Of a stretch of DNA of 64,000 bases, positions 24,768 to 33,565 are shown in pieces. The stretch comes from Maribacter flavus. Lineage in GTDB: Bacteria; Bacteroidota; Bacteroidia; Flavobacteriales; Flavobacteriaceae. The DNA is taken from positions 2,037,857-2,101,856 of the forward strand of contig NZ_VUOE01000001.1 in NCBI RefSeq assembly GCF_008386635.1, given 5' to 3'. Every line of letters starts with the position of its first letter. The stretch's first letter is position 1. Under the pieces are notes generated by a model, which saw nothing but the letters and a program-made list of their open reading frames with translations, made no database searches and was not told the DNA's origin. A program made the position numbers and the translations under genes.

Positions 24768-25802
24768 ATGAGGAAATTTATCTTGTTTATTTTTGTTTTC
24801 TCCTTCCAATTTTTCCCTGTACATGGGCAGGATACCTTGGCCACCGTTACTGCGGAAAAAGGTGACGGCATTTATTCCCTTTTGCGAAAACATGGGGTTA
24901 ACCCGTATGAATATTACCATGAATTTGTGGACATCAACCTCGATAATTTACGGGACAGCGTTCATTTGTACGAGGGTAGGACCTATGCCATTCCCAAAGT
25001 GCCCTTGGACACCATACCCGTGGTGGACTCCATCCAGCGGCAGGCCAAGGAAGTGAAGGAAGTGGAGGCCAAGACTTACGATATTTTTGGGGAGAAGCAC
25101 AAAACGGTGCTATCCAAGAGTGAACGCCTGAAAGGTGCCATCTACTATTTGGTATCCGGCCACGGTGGTCCGGACCCGGGGGCAATGGCCGTGTATGCGG
25201 GCAAATCCATATCGGAGGATGAGTATGCCTATGACATTACCTTGCGTTTGGCCAAGGAACTTCTGGCACATGGGGCATCGGTATATATTATAATCAGGGA
25301 TGAAAACGATGGCATTCGCGAGGAACGCATTCTGGAAATGGACCGGGACGAGGTCGCCTATCCCGATAAGGTCATTCCATTGAACCAAAGGGATAGACTG
25401 CAACAGCGTGTGGATATCGTGAACGGTTTGTACAAACAGAACAAAGGTGCCTACCAGCGGCTCATCGTTACCCATGTGGACAGCAGGAGCGTAGGCCAAA
25501 ATATAGATGTGTTCTTTTACCATCATGAAAAGAGCCAAAATGGGAAGCGGCTGGCGGAGAGTATCCACAAGACCTTCGAGGCGAAATACAAACAGTACCA
25601 GCCCAACAGGACCTATTCCGGAACTTTTGAGGACCGTACTTCCCTGTTCCTGGTCAAAAAGACGCATCCGGCCATGACCTTTATCGAGATCGGGAATATC
25701 CGTAATGAAAAGGACCAACGACGTATTCTGGACCCTGACAATAGGCAGGCATTGGCCAAATGGATTTCGGAAGGTGTGATACTGGATTTTGAGGAGCGGT
25801 AA
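24768..25802 (+). CDS. N-acetylmuramoyl-L-alanine amidase (Amidase_3), exported
   Basis: About 345 residues from ATG 24768, which begins the signal peptide MRKFILFIFVFSFQF (ATG 24765 is equally possible; an upstream in-frame Met overlaps the previous gene). An N-terminal LysM-like or linker module (KGDGIYSLLRKHGVNP) precedes the zinc amidase domain: GHGG with His132, Glu150 in SEDEY, VTHVDS with His236 and FIEIGN with catalytic Glu307. It cleaves the bond between MurNAc and the stem peptide. It follows its inactive paralogue by about 50 bases and its stop abuts the stop of the convergent GT gene with no gap. Confidence 0.87.
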   Translation: MRKFILFIFVFSFQFFPVHGQDTLATVTAEKGDGIYSLLRKHGVNPYEYYHEFVDINLDNLRDSVHLYEGRTYAIPKVPLDTIPVVDSIQRQAKEVKEVEAKTYDIFGEKHKTVLSKSERLKGAIYYLVSGHGGPDPGAMAVYAGKSISEDEYAYDITLRLAKELLAHGASVYIIIRDENDGIREERILEMDRDEVAYPDKVIPLNQRDRLQQRVDIVNGLYKQNKGAYQRLIVTHVDSRSVGQNIDVFFYHHEKSQNGKRLAESIHKTFEAKYKQYQPNRTYSGTFEDRTSLFLVKKTHPAMTFIEIGNIRNEKDQRRILDPDNRQALAKWISEGVILDFEER

Positions 25803-26507
25803 TTACAGGGCGATGTTCTTCCTGTAATAGTCATATATATTTTCCGGACCCTTGCCCAAATAATACTTAAGGTGTATCATGGCGAAATGATATTGAAGGC
25901 GGACCATTCCCTTTTCCATGTACCTTCGTGCCGAAGTTTCCACATAATCATTGATGACCTTGAACGGCGTCTTTTTGTACAATCGTCCAATAAACTCATT
26001 GTCCTCGTAGACTTTGTAGTTTTCATCAAATCCGCCAAGCGTTTCAAAAAGTTCCTTGTCCACGAAGAGGGATTGGTCGCCGCCACGGCATATAGGTCGG
26101 TTTATTTTGGTACACCAAGCGAAAAATCCCAGAAAGGGACTGGGCGAATCGAATTTGAGTCGGAAGCATCCTGCCGGGATTCCTTTTTCAAAGACTTGCA
26201 GTATCTGTGTATCGAAACCTGGCGGCGGAAGGCTGTCCACGTGTAAGAAATACAAAATATCGCCCGATGCATTTTTAGCGCCCCAGTTCATTTGTTTGGC
26301 CCTGCCTTTTTCGCTGGATATAACCCGGGCCCCAAATTTTTGGGCAAAAAAAACGGTTTGATCCGTGCTTCCGCCATCCACGACCAGGATTTCCATGACC
26401 TGGTCCGTACGGGTATTCTCTAAAATCTTGGCCAATACCCGCTGTATATAGTCTTCCTCGTTCAGGACGGGGATGATGACACTGATATTGGGTACTTCCT
26501 TTTGCAT
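25803..26507 (-). CDS. TIGR04283 family glycosyltransferase (arsenosugar-cluster type)
   Basis: A 234-residue GT2 enzyme with ISVIIPVLNEEDYIQRVL (8-25), VVDGGSTD (about 43-50), GRAKQMNWGAK, the nucleotide-sugar metal motif FLHVDSLPP (about 92-100), PICRGGDQSLFV and a C-terminal amphipathic end. These are the marks of the TIGR04283 transferase found in clusters annotated as arsenosugar biosynthesis. It is the last of four genes on the minus strand (rhodanese, TIGR04282 protein, PNP, this one). The radical-SAM ArsS-type and ArsM genes usually seen with it are not in this window. Confidence 0.85.
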   Translation of the reverse strand: MQKEVPNISVIIPVLNEEDYIQRVLAKILENTRTDQVMEILVVDGGSTDQTVFFAQKFGARVISSEKGRAKQMNWGAKNASGDILYFLHVDSLPPPGFDTQILQVFEKGIPAGCFRLKFDSPSPFLGFFAWCTKINRPICRGGDQSLFVDKELFETLGGFDENYKVYEDNEFIGRLYKKTPFKVINDYVETSARRYMEKGMVRLQYHFAMIHLKYYLGKGPENIYDYYRKNIAL

Positions 26508-26536
26508 TTTAAAATTCTAGGTTGGGCCAAACACGT

Positions 26537-27352
26537 TTATAGCTGCTTGATCAGTTCCCTGAAGAGTTTTACCATCTTGGGTTCGGTCGCTTCGGCGATG
26601 GCCAGTATTTCGGATATGTTTACGGGCTCCAGATGGTCCGGGTCGCATTCATCGGTCAGCACGGAAACGGCCACAATGGGAAGTTCCAAATGATTCGCAA
26701 CAATGACCTCGGGCACGGTGCTCATTCCCACGGCATCGGCACCCAATATTTTCAGCATTCTGTATTCCGCCTTGGTTTCCAACTGCGGACCCACCACGGA
26801 TGCATATACGCCGGATTTTAGCGAAATGCCATGTTCTTTGGCAATTTCTGAAAGCTTTTTTCGCATGTCCTTGTCGTAAGGTTGGGACATGTCCACAAAG
26901 CGTTGCCCAAATTCAGACACGTTTTTGAAGGCCAGCGGTGATCCGCCCTGTAGGTTGATGTGGTCCTCGATCAACATCATATCGCCCTTTTTAAAATCGA
27001 GGTTGATGGCTCCCGCGGCATTGGAGATGAATAGCTTGGAAATACCCAATAGGTGCATCACGCGTATGGGATAGGTAATATCCAGAAAGTCATACCCTTC
27101 GTACAGGTGGAACCTGCCTTGCATGACCACTACTTTTTTGTCCTCGATGGTGCCATAGAGAAGCTTTCCCGTGTGGAATTCTACCGTAGCGAGGGGAAAG
27201 AATGGGATATGGTTATAATGTGCTTCAATGGGATCCTGAATTTCCTCGACCAGTTTTCCCAATCCGGTACCCAGCACGATTCCTATTTCCGGGTTTTCAA
27301 ATCCCTTGGATATTAAATAGGCGACCGATTCTTCCAATTGTTTCTTTTGCAT
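26537..27352 (-). CDS. Purine nucleoside phosphorylase, class I
   Basis: A 271-residue cytosolic enzyme that splits purine nucleosides with phosphate. It shows IGIVLGTGLGKLVEEI (about 24-39, phosphate loop), VVMQGRFHLYEGYD (about 75-88), ISNAAGAINLDFKKGD, the base-binding Glu region and GMSTVPEVIVANH (about 215-227). Length matches trimeric PNPs. It starts two bases after the TIGR04282 gene ends and is followed by the TIGR04283 gene, a placing seen in arsenosugar-type clusters, where a phosphorylase could process the 5'-deoxy-5'-dimethylarsinoyl-adenosine intermediate. That link is inference; ordinary purine salvage is the default reading. Confidence 0.9.
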   Translation of the reverse strand: MQKKQLEESVAYLISKGFENPEIGIVLGTGLGKLVEEIQDPIEAHYNHIPFFPLATVEFHTGKLLYGTIEDKKVVVMQGRFHLYEGYDFLDITYPIRVMHLLGISKLFISNAAGAINLDFKKGDMMLIEDHINLQGGSPLAFKNVSEFGQRFVDMSQPYDKDMRKKLSEIAKEHGISLKSGVYASVVGPQLETKAEYRMLKILGADAVGMSTVPEVIVANHLELPIVAVSVLTDECDPDHLEPVNISEILAIAEATEPKMVKLFRELIKQL

Positions 27353-27354
27353 GC

Positions 27355-28026
27355 TTATCTATTTTTTAAAAACGGGGCAAAGGCAGGTATGTCCTTTATG
27401 TCCTCGTAATAATCTACATCGTTTTTGGTTTTTAAAAGTATCTTTTTTTCGTTTTCCAAATCGTTCAAGGTATCCCTTAAAACGGTTTCCGTACCCCACT
27501 CCTTATCTTCAAAAAGGGCAGGTTTCAGCTTTTTCATACCCAAGAGATAATAACCGCCATCTTCTGCGGGGCCCAAGACAAAATCGTTTTGCGCTAGTAC
27601 CCTAAAGGCTTCTTCCAGATCTTCTTGGGACAGGTCGTACATATCGCTCCCAATGATGATTATCTTTTCATATCCGCTGGCAAACCCGTCCTGAAAGGCA
27701 TTGAGCATCCGGGTGCCCAAATGGTCGCCTACCTGAAGCCTTTTTCCATATATCTTGTTGTCCCAAATGTCCTGTTCCCAGACTTCATCGGAATAGTAAA
27801 CAATTTTATCAGTATACAATCCGGAGGTAATCTTTACGGTATGTTCCAGTAAGAAATTATAAATATCCAAAGCCGCTTGGTCTCCCAAGGTTGCCGCCAA
27901 GCGCCTTTTGCCCTTGCCAAGTTCCGGGTTTCTGGTGAAGATGAGGAGCAGGTTCTTGCTGTTGGCCAAGGTAAAATCTATGGTTTTTTCGTTCTTTTCG
28001 CTTTTGTTGGTCTGTAGAATACCCAA
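27355..28026 (-). CDS. TIGR04282 (DUF2064) family glycosyltransferase
   Basis: A 223-residue GT-A type protein. Key segments: LLIFTRNPELGKGKRRLA (about 28-45, with the PxxGxxKxRL motif), YYSDEVWEQD, GSDMYDLSQEDLEEAF (the SDxP-like nucleotide site) and VLGPAEDGGYYLLG. This is the DUF2064/TIGR04282 transferase paired with TIGR04283 in clusters annotated for arsenosugar biosynthesis. A roughly 20-residue non-conserved N-terminal extension precedes the fold, so an internal start is possible. The stop is two bases from the PNP start. Confidence 0.85.
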   Translation of the reverse strand: MGILQTNKSEKNEKTIDFTLANSKNLLLIFTRNPELGKGKRRLAATLGDQAALDIYNFLLEHTVKITSGLYTDKIVYYSDEVWEQDIWDNKIYGKRLQVGDHLGTRMLNAFQDGFASGYEKIIIIGSDMYDLSQEDLEEAFRVLAQNDFVLGPAEDGGYYLLGMKKLKPALFEDKEWGTETVLRDTLNDLENEKKILLKTKNDVDYYEDIKDIPAFAPFLKNR

Positions 28027-28078
28027 GTGTCAGTACTGTTTTTTCTTTAGGAAATTAAGATGGCACGTCATTGGTCGT

Positions 28079-28591
28079 TCAGGGTTGGTAAACCTTAATC
28101 CCATTTTTCAACAAGCGTCCCCACAAACGGTTAAAGGCGTGAACACTGTCCGTTTCCATACCCTGTGAATTGTATACCGTTCTGTTTTTGTTCTTCCATT
28201 CAAAGATGCCGCCATAGAGGTTCTTTACGTTGGTGTAGCCCAATTCCTGTAGTTTCTCGCCAATGTCCTCGGATCGTACGCCTATGGAGCAGTATACGAC
28301 AATAGCTTGTCCCTTTTGGGGAAGGGTTTGCAGGACTTTATCCGGGTCGAAATCGGAATTGCCCACCCAAACGGCATCCTTTAAGTGGCTTACTTCAAAT
28401 TCACCCAATTCCCGGGCATCCAAGAGTACAATGGAATCATTGGGTTGTAGGTTCTCCGGTTGGATGTAGGGAACCGTCTCCTTGTTCAGCAATTTTAGGG
28501 TGTTGTCCAAACTGCGTTGCGCCCTTATCGCATGGGAATGCACAAGCAAAAGGAACGGTAAGACCAGAAAGGATAAAACTTTTTGCGACAT
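28079..28591 (-). CDS. Exported single-domain rhodanese
   Basis: A 170-residue protein with a signal peptide (FLVLPFLLLVHSHAIRA) and one rhodanese domain (about 45-140): IVLLDARELGEFEVSHL, then the active loop VVYCSIGVRSEDIGEKL with Cys at about 108, and NLYGGIFEW, the typical end of the domain. It moves sulfane sulfur or may act on arsenic/thiol species, judging from its place at the head of the TIGR04282/PNP/TIGR04283 string (53 bases upstream). TACCTTTG, a perfect TAnnTTTG, lies at 28597-28604 on this strand, only 5 bases from the ATG, so either the transcript is leaderless or that box is chance. Confidence 0.85.
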   Translation of the reverse strand: MSQKVLSFLVLPFLLLVHSHAIRAQRSLDNTLKLLNKETVPYIQPENLQPNDSIVLLDARELGEFEVSHLKDAVWVGNSDFDPDKVLQTLPQKGQAIVVYCSIGVRSEDIGEKLQELGYTNVKNLYGGIFEWKNKNRTVYNSQGMETDSVHAFNRLWGRLLKNGIKVYQP

Positions 28592-28653
28592 CTATACAAA
28601 GGTAGTATTTTAGGTGCGAAGGTCGCATATTGCACTATCTTAAATTGTTCGTA

Positions 28654-30216
28654 ATGATTAAGTCTACCCTCCCTATCTTTTTGATTCTTTTGTGCCTGAA
28701 TGCATGCAAGGAAGCTTCCAAAAATGAACCTATGGAAAATCCTGATGTAACTTCCAATTACACCGAAGCCTATCGGCCGCAGTTTCATTTTTCCCCAGAG
28801 GAAAAATGGATGAACGATCCTAACGGTTTGGTTTATCATAAGGGAATCTACCACTTGTTCTATCAATATTATCCGGATGATATCGTCTGGGGGCCCATGC
28901 ATTGGGGCCATGCCACAAGTAAGGACTTGATCCATTGGGAGCATAAGCCCATAGCGTTGTTTCCGGATGAACACGGACTGATTTTTTCTGGATCCGCGGT
29001 GGTGGACACCAACAATAATTCGGGGTTTGGAACGGGAGAAAATCCGCCCTTGGTAGCCATTTTCACCTATCATGATATGGAGGGCGAGAAAGCGGGAAGA
29101 AATGATTTTCAGACCCAGGGAATCGCCTATAGTCTGGACAATGGGGATAGCTGGACAAAGTTCGATGGAAACCCTGTTATTCAAAATGACAATATGCGCG
29201 ATTTTAGGGACCCCAAGGTATTTTGGAACGAAATCAAAAACAACTGGACCATGCTTTTGGTAGCGGGGGACCACCTACAGATTTGGCAATCCAACGATTT
29301 AAAGGCATGGGAAAAGGTAAGCGAATTTGGGAAGGACAAAGGTGCCCACGGGGGCGTCTGGGAGTGTCCGGATATGTTCAAATTGAACGTTGAGGGGACC
29401 GATACCGAAAAATGGGTTCTCCTCATCAGTATCAACCCTGGAGCGCCCAACGGTGGAAGCGGCACACAATATTTTGTGGGCGATTTTGATGGCACCACCT
29501 TTACGACCGACCAAGAAGAGGCCAAATGGGTCGACTGGGGCCGGGACAACTATGCAGGCGTCACATACAATAATGTACCCGAAAACGAACGAATCTTCAT
29601 TGGCTGGATGAGCAATTGGGACTATGCCCGTGACACGCCCACCGAAGTGTGGCGAAGTGCCAACACGATACCCCGAAACCTTTCGCTCCATAAAAACAAC
29701 GGAACCTTGGAACTGTATAGCTACCCCATTGCCAATTTTGACGAAATCGTGGAGCACTCCTATGGCGAGACACCCGTGGCACTTAAACCGGAACAGCGGA
29801 CCCAAATCCCCCTTAAATACGGGAACCAATCTGAGATTCGTTTTCACATGGAGGCTTTGGACAGCAAATGGATTTTTAGCAATCCGGAGGGGGATAGTCT
29901 GGTATTACAGCTAAATCAAAAGGATAAGATGTTTTCATTAGACCGTTCCAAATCTGGGAAGGTGGATTTTAAACCCGAATTTGTCCTCGGAAAGCAGCAT
30001 ATGCCCGTTCCCAATTTGCCTACCGTTGCCATTGAAGTCCGGATGCTTTTGGACAAGTCTTCCTTGGAAATCTTTTTGAACAAGGGTCAGTACGTGATGA
30101 CGAACCAAATCTTTCCCAATGTCGATTATACGGAACTTACCTTGGAGAATACATCGGACACCGAACAGAAAATAGACAGTCTTTCCGAAAGTAAGGTGAT
30201 GCGGATTTGGGATTAA
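28654..30216 (+). CDS. Beta-fructosidase (levanase/inulinase type), glycoside hydrolase family 32, lipoprotein
   Basis: About 520 residues from ATG 28654, which opens the lipoprotein signal MIKSTLPIFLILLCLNAC (lipobox LNAC); an upstream Met at 28630 would bury it. The five-bladed propeller shows WMNDPNGLVY (nucleophile Asp), FYQYYP, the RDP motif as FRDPKVFW, the acid/base WECPDMFKL and a C-terminal beta-sandwich. It releases fructose from levan, inulin or sucrose. No fructokinase or SusCD pair lies nearby. Its stop overlaps the convergent ADP-ribosylglycohydrolase stop by four bases. Confidence 0.92.
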   Translation: MIKSTLPIFLILLCLNACKEASKNEPMENPDVTSNYTEAYRPQFHFSPEEKWMNDPNGLVYHKGIYHLFYQYYPDDIVWGPMHWGHATSKDLIHWEHKPIALFPDEHGLIFSGSAVVDTNNNSGFGTGENPPLVAIFTYHDMEGEKAGRNDFQTQGIAYSLDNGDSWTKFDGNPVIQNDNMRDFRDPKVFWNEIKNNWTMLLVAGDHLQIWQSNDLKAWEKVSEFGKDKGAHGGVWECPDMFKLNVEGTDTEKWVLLISINPGAPNGGSGTQYFVGDFDGTTFTTDQEEAKWVDWGRDNYAGVTYNNVPENERIFIGWMSNWDYARDTPTEVWRSANTIPRNLSLHKNNGTLELYSYPIANFDEIVEHSYGETPVALKPEQRTQIPLKYGNQSEIRFHMEALDSKWIFSNPEGDSLVLQLNQKDKMFSLDRSKSGKVDFKPEFVLGKQHMPVPNLPTVAIEVRMLLDKSSLEIFLNKGQYVMTNQIFPNVDYTELTLENTSDTEQKIDSLSESKVMRIWD

Positions 30217-31529
30217 GGGTACTTTAAATCGGTAATCCTTTGGGCCATGGCCTCCAAATCGATGCCCAGATGATCCCGATTTACCTTCACGACCTCTTCC
30301 TTTATCTCTTTTGGTAGGTTTTGATAACCGGTTTTCGCACCCAATACCATCCCCGCCACGGCGGCGACAGTGTCATTGTCCCGGCCATAGTTTACGATGT
30401 ATTGTATCGTTATTAAAAAATCACCTTCGCCAAAGGCCAGACCTGTAATCAGGATTTGCCAGATTTCCCCGGAATGAAAGGGAATGGCTTTTTGCTCTTT
30501 TTCCAAGAAGGCATAGGACATTTCCTGTTGTTCCCAATCAATGGCGGACCCAGGATAATTTTGAGGTGGGACGATTTTGTTGGCTATATTTTCGTTGTGG
30601 ATCGCACCTGCTTTGCTAAGTTTTTTGATCCTTCGGATTTGGTTTGTGGAAGCTACCCAGATGTTGTAAGGTATCCGTCCCACCAAGCGGCTGTCCTGAT
30701 AGCCCTCCATATCTGTAAAGGGGACCACGTTCAAAATGGAATCCATGTTTTGGGTCCTTAGGGCCATATGCGTCATGGCCGATACACTGGCGGTGATATC
30801 CTTGGCATAGCCAATATCGAATAGGGAATGCTCGTACCCAAGGGCATAGGCATCCTCCGTGTTGTTGGCGATCAACCCGAACATGGGCGCATACAACTGT
30901 CCGGCACAGGACATCTCACCACCGTAAAATCGGTTGAGGGCACGGGTATATTCGGTCATACCATTTTGGTAGGCCAGTGAGACCCGGGCCCATTCCTTGA
31001 TCCAATCGATCTGTTCCATTTTTTGGTCGAGTAGGTCGGTTTGGGTCGCCAGGCCGGTATCGGAAAGGTTTTTGGTAAGTTGCCCGTAATAGTCGTTGAT
31101 GAATTCTGAAAAGGAAGTTGCATTTGGCTCCCCTTCGGATTGTGTAAAATATTCCGTCATGAGAAATTTCCAGCGGGTATCATCGGTGGTGGCACCTTGG
31201 AGGAGGTTGTTTTCCCAAGTGCCCTCCGGGGACTGTACGCGTTCGGCGGGCGTAAGTCCCGTGATGTATCCGTATTTTAGCTGAATGTCCTTCCGGTGCC
31301 ACATTTCGGTACTTGCGCCCATGGCATCGCCAATGGCGGACCCCACCAATGCCCCCAAAACCCTATCGTAATAGGCTTCTTTGGAGAGTTGTAGGGTATC
31401 CGAGGTGTATGCCGTATTTTTTGGTGCGGGTATAATCGGGGTTTCCTTCTCGTTTTGCTTACATGAAAACATTAGAACCAACGAAAGGACAACAATGTAT
31501 TTGCTAAGGCTTGGATGATGATTTTTCAT
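30213..31529 (-). CDS. ADP-ribosylglycohydrolase family protein, exported lipoprotein
   Basis: About 438 residues from ATG 31529, whose next residues form a lipoprotein signal (KYIVVLSLVLMFSC, lipobox MFSC). The domain is the DraG/ARH fold with its metal ligands intact: GALVGSAIGDAMG, GATTDDTRW (the TDDT motif) and GRDNDTVAAVAG near the C-terminus. Known members remove ADP-ribose from proteins or hydrolyse related N- or O-ribosides, mostly in the cytoplasm; a surface or periplasmic lipoprotein suggests a secreted-glycoside substrate. The convergent GH32 gene overlaps by four bases. Confidence 0.85.
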   Translation of the reverse strand: MKNHHPSLSKYIVVLSLVLMFSCKQNEKETPIIPAPKNTAYTSDTLQLSKEAYYDRVLGALVGSAIGDAMGASTEMWHRKDIQLKYGYITGLTPAERVQSPEGTWENNLLQGATTDDTRWKFLMTEYFTQSEGEPNATSFSEFINDYYGQLTKNLSDTGLATQTDLLDQKMEQIDWIKEWARVSLAYQNGMTEYTRALNRFYGGEMSCAGQLYAPMFGLIANNTEDAYALGYEHSLFDIGYAKDITASVSAMTHMALRTQNMDSILNVVPFTDMEGYQDSRLVGRIPYNIWVASTNQIRRIKKLSKAGAIHNENIANKIVPPQNYPGSAIDWEQQEMSYAFLEKEQKAIPFHSGEIWQILITGLAFGEGDFLITIQYIVNYGRDNDTVAAVAGMVLGAKTGYQNLPKEIKEEVVKVNRDHLGIDLEAMAQRITDLKYP

Positions 31530-31648
31530 AGGCTTATACTCTTTTAGGGTCAACTAATTTCCGACTGTCATCTAGAAAGAAGAGAATATACTTATTATCA
31601 TTCAATATTGGAACTATTTACAAATATGTATCAAAAACCTAATGAATC

Positions 31649-31765
31649 GTCAGTTCGAGTGATTTTGAGGCACGAAAAATCGTATCGAGAACTAAACGAT
31701 GGAAAAATATCGCTTCTCGATAAAAATTTTTCTCATTATCAATCGAAAAATCCACTCGAAGTGAC
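31649..31765. repeat. Long imperfect palindrome (about 117 bases)
   Basis: Outer arms: gtcagttcgagtgattt (from 31649) against the reverse complement of aaatccactcgaagtgac (ending 31765). Inner arms: aaaaatcgtatcgaga against the reverse complement of tctcgataaaaattttt. Together they can fold into one long hairpin centred near 31707. The cgagtg/tcgagaact elements resemble dispersed REP-like intergenic repeats of Flavobacteriaceae. The rest of the 327-base gap (31530-31856) holds nothing else recognised; a 74-codon plus-strand frame here is a by-product of the repeat. Confidence 0.75.
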
Positions 31766-31856
31766 ATACTTTTTTAAAATACAGAATAGATTTTTTGACA
31801 TTTTAAAACCATGTTTGAATCTCAAAAACTAAGTGTTGATTGTTTTATATTGTTAG

Positions 31857-32831
31857 CTATTTAGACAGTATTAGTTTTTCGGCCAGGGCCAAAAGTGATT
31901 CCTTTTCTTCTATACTGCGTTCCAAGGGAAGCTGTGCCAGACCGATAAGCCGACGCATGATTTCCACACTGGCTATTTGTGCTACCAATGGTTTGTCATG
32001 CTTGCCGGGATACGTTTTGGATAAACTTTCCACGAAAGTCGCATCGTGTGTGGCTATGATGAGGTGGGCGGCCATGACGCCCAAATCGAATTCGGGGAAA
32101 CCCAAAAAACCGAATTCAGGGTCTAGTACAAAAATCTCCTCGTTTTTGGACATCCAACTGCCCGGGTAATAATCCCCATGCAGTAGGGTATCCCCTTGGC
32201 TGAGGTATTTCTTTCCAAGTTCGGAAATGACCGACTTTAATTCAGGATTACTTTTATAGGGCGCGGCCAAACCTTGCAGTCCTTGTTGAACGGTGTCCAA
32301 TGAGAAGCCGTTGTCCTCCATAAAAGGAAGCACAAAAATGTGTTGGTGGTTGAGTTGGCGCATTTCCATATTCTCGGGAAAATCCTTGGGGGCCTTGCTG
32401 CTATGTATTTTGTGAAGTACCTCGACCAGGGTATTCAATTGACGTTGGTCAATATTCCGTTGGTGGTATAGATAGGTCATGTCCTTACAATCGCCCAAAT
32501 CTTCCATATATAATAGGTAGGCATCTTTATCAAAGCCCAAGATTTTTGGCAAGTGTTTTTGCAGGTCTTGGTGTTTTAAAGCACTATAAAATGCGTGCTC
32601 TACGGCGATACGTTCAATAGGGGCGGAGATGTCCTGATACTTCTGTACATACTCACGCGATTGTTTTAGAACAAAAGAACGCTGATCGGTGTGTACTTTT
32701 AGCACGACGTTCATATTGCCCTCCCCGGCTTTGGAAAGTCGGTCGATTTTTTCATTGGGTTGTAACCATTGACGCTCCGCCAAAAAGGCTTGGAGTGTTT
32801 CAATGGGCATTTCTTCATGGATTCGTATCAA
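31857..32831 (-). CDS. APH/ChoK family phosphotransferase, methylthioribose-kinase-like
   Basis: A 324-residue kinase-like protein. N-lobe: RLSKAGEGNMNVVLKV (about 32-47, glycine loop) and FVLKQSREYV (ATP Lys). C-lobe: LLHGDYYPGSWM (catalytic loop HGDYYPG) and VLDPEFGFLGFPEFDLG (metal-binding DPE). The pattern DPEFGFLGFPEFDLG is close to 5-methylthioribose kinase (MtnK) and related sugar kinases. The rest of the methionine salvage pathway is not nearby. It is alone on the minus strand between the palindrome and the tRNA. The substrate is likely a small sugar or nucleoside-derived sugar. Confidence 0.78.
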   Translation of the reverse strand: MIRIHEEMPIETLQAFLAERQWLQPNEKIDRLSKAGEGNMNVVLKVHTDQRSFVLKQSREYVQKYQDISAPIERIAVEHAFYSALKHQDLQKHLPKILGFDKDAYLLYMEDLGDCKDMTYLYHQRNIDQRQLNTLVEVLHKIHSSKAPKDFPENMEMRQLNHQHIFVLPFMEDNGFSLDTVQQGLQGLAAPYKSNPELKSVISELGKKYLSQGDTLLHGDYYPGSWMSKNEEIFVLDPEFGFLGFPEFDLGVMAAHLIIATHDATFVESLSKTYPGKHDKPLVAQIASVEIMRRLIGLAQLPLERSIEEKESLLALAEKLILSK

Positions 32832-33074
32832 AATAAGAAGCTCTTTTAGGAATACAAGATACGGTTAATGTGGGGATGGTGGTAGTATTGGGTTTGAATC
32901 CTTGGTAAACTTAACGTGATTTAAGTTTTTATTTTCCTTACCTCCAGCAGATAACTTCGCTTTGCTTGTTGTTCCATCGGAACCACAATTGAAAATAGCG
33001 AACCCAGCTGCCCATGGCAGCTGCTTTTTTATTTTCCTACTTTTTTGATCAATCAAGCTTACCAAAAATCCGGT

Positions 33075-33106
33075 AAATAAAAAACCCGCTCTTGAAGGAG
33101 CGGGTT
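33075..33106 (-). terminator. Intrinsic terminator of tRNA-Phe
   Basis: Stem CCCGCTC (33085-33091) with GAGCGGG (33098-33104); on the minus strand it is followed by a T-rich run. It lies about 13 bases beyond the tRNA 3' end. Confidence 0.85.
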
Positions 33107-33118
33107 CGCTGCGTTAAG

Positions 33119-33191
<73 letters not shown>

Positions 33192-33565
33192 TTTACGCCC
33201 CCATAGCTATGGGGAATGCGGCTGCAAATATAATTTCTAATTTTACATATACCAACTAAAAAACAAAAAAAGCATCCTTTTGTTTTGTGCCTCCCGTTCA
33301 ATACCCCTATTTACGATGATTCCACTTTGCGATAGGGGAACGTCAATAAATCATATCCTTGGTTTCAGGGTTCTAATTTGGCACCTATAAAAAATGTGAA
33401 TATCATAAAATCTTCTTAATAAAATCCAAATACCCAAGGATGTTACAGGTAGAATTCCCTATTTTAGGAGCTATTCCTATTAAGTAGTGTCAAAATAGAC
33501 ACCCATGAAATATGGGCTTATGGGAATACTGACTAAGTAAAAAATTAACTCGAACAGACGAAACA
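33192..33565. other. Intergenic stretch, nothing recognised
   Basis: A 374-base gap between tRNA-Phe and tldD. It must contain promoters for both divergent units. No small gene, repeat or hairpin stood out. Confidence 0.5.

Noticed and set aside
31608..31832. 74-codon plus-strand reading frame in the gap between the ADP-ribosylglycohydrolase and kinase genes
   Set aside because: It coincides with the long palindrome 31649-31765, has no family features and a composition explained by the repeat.
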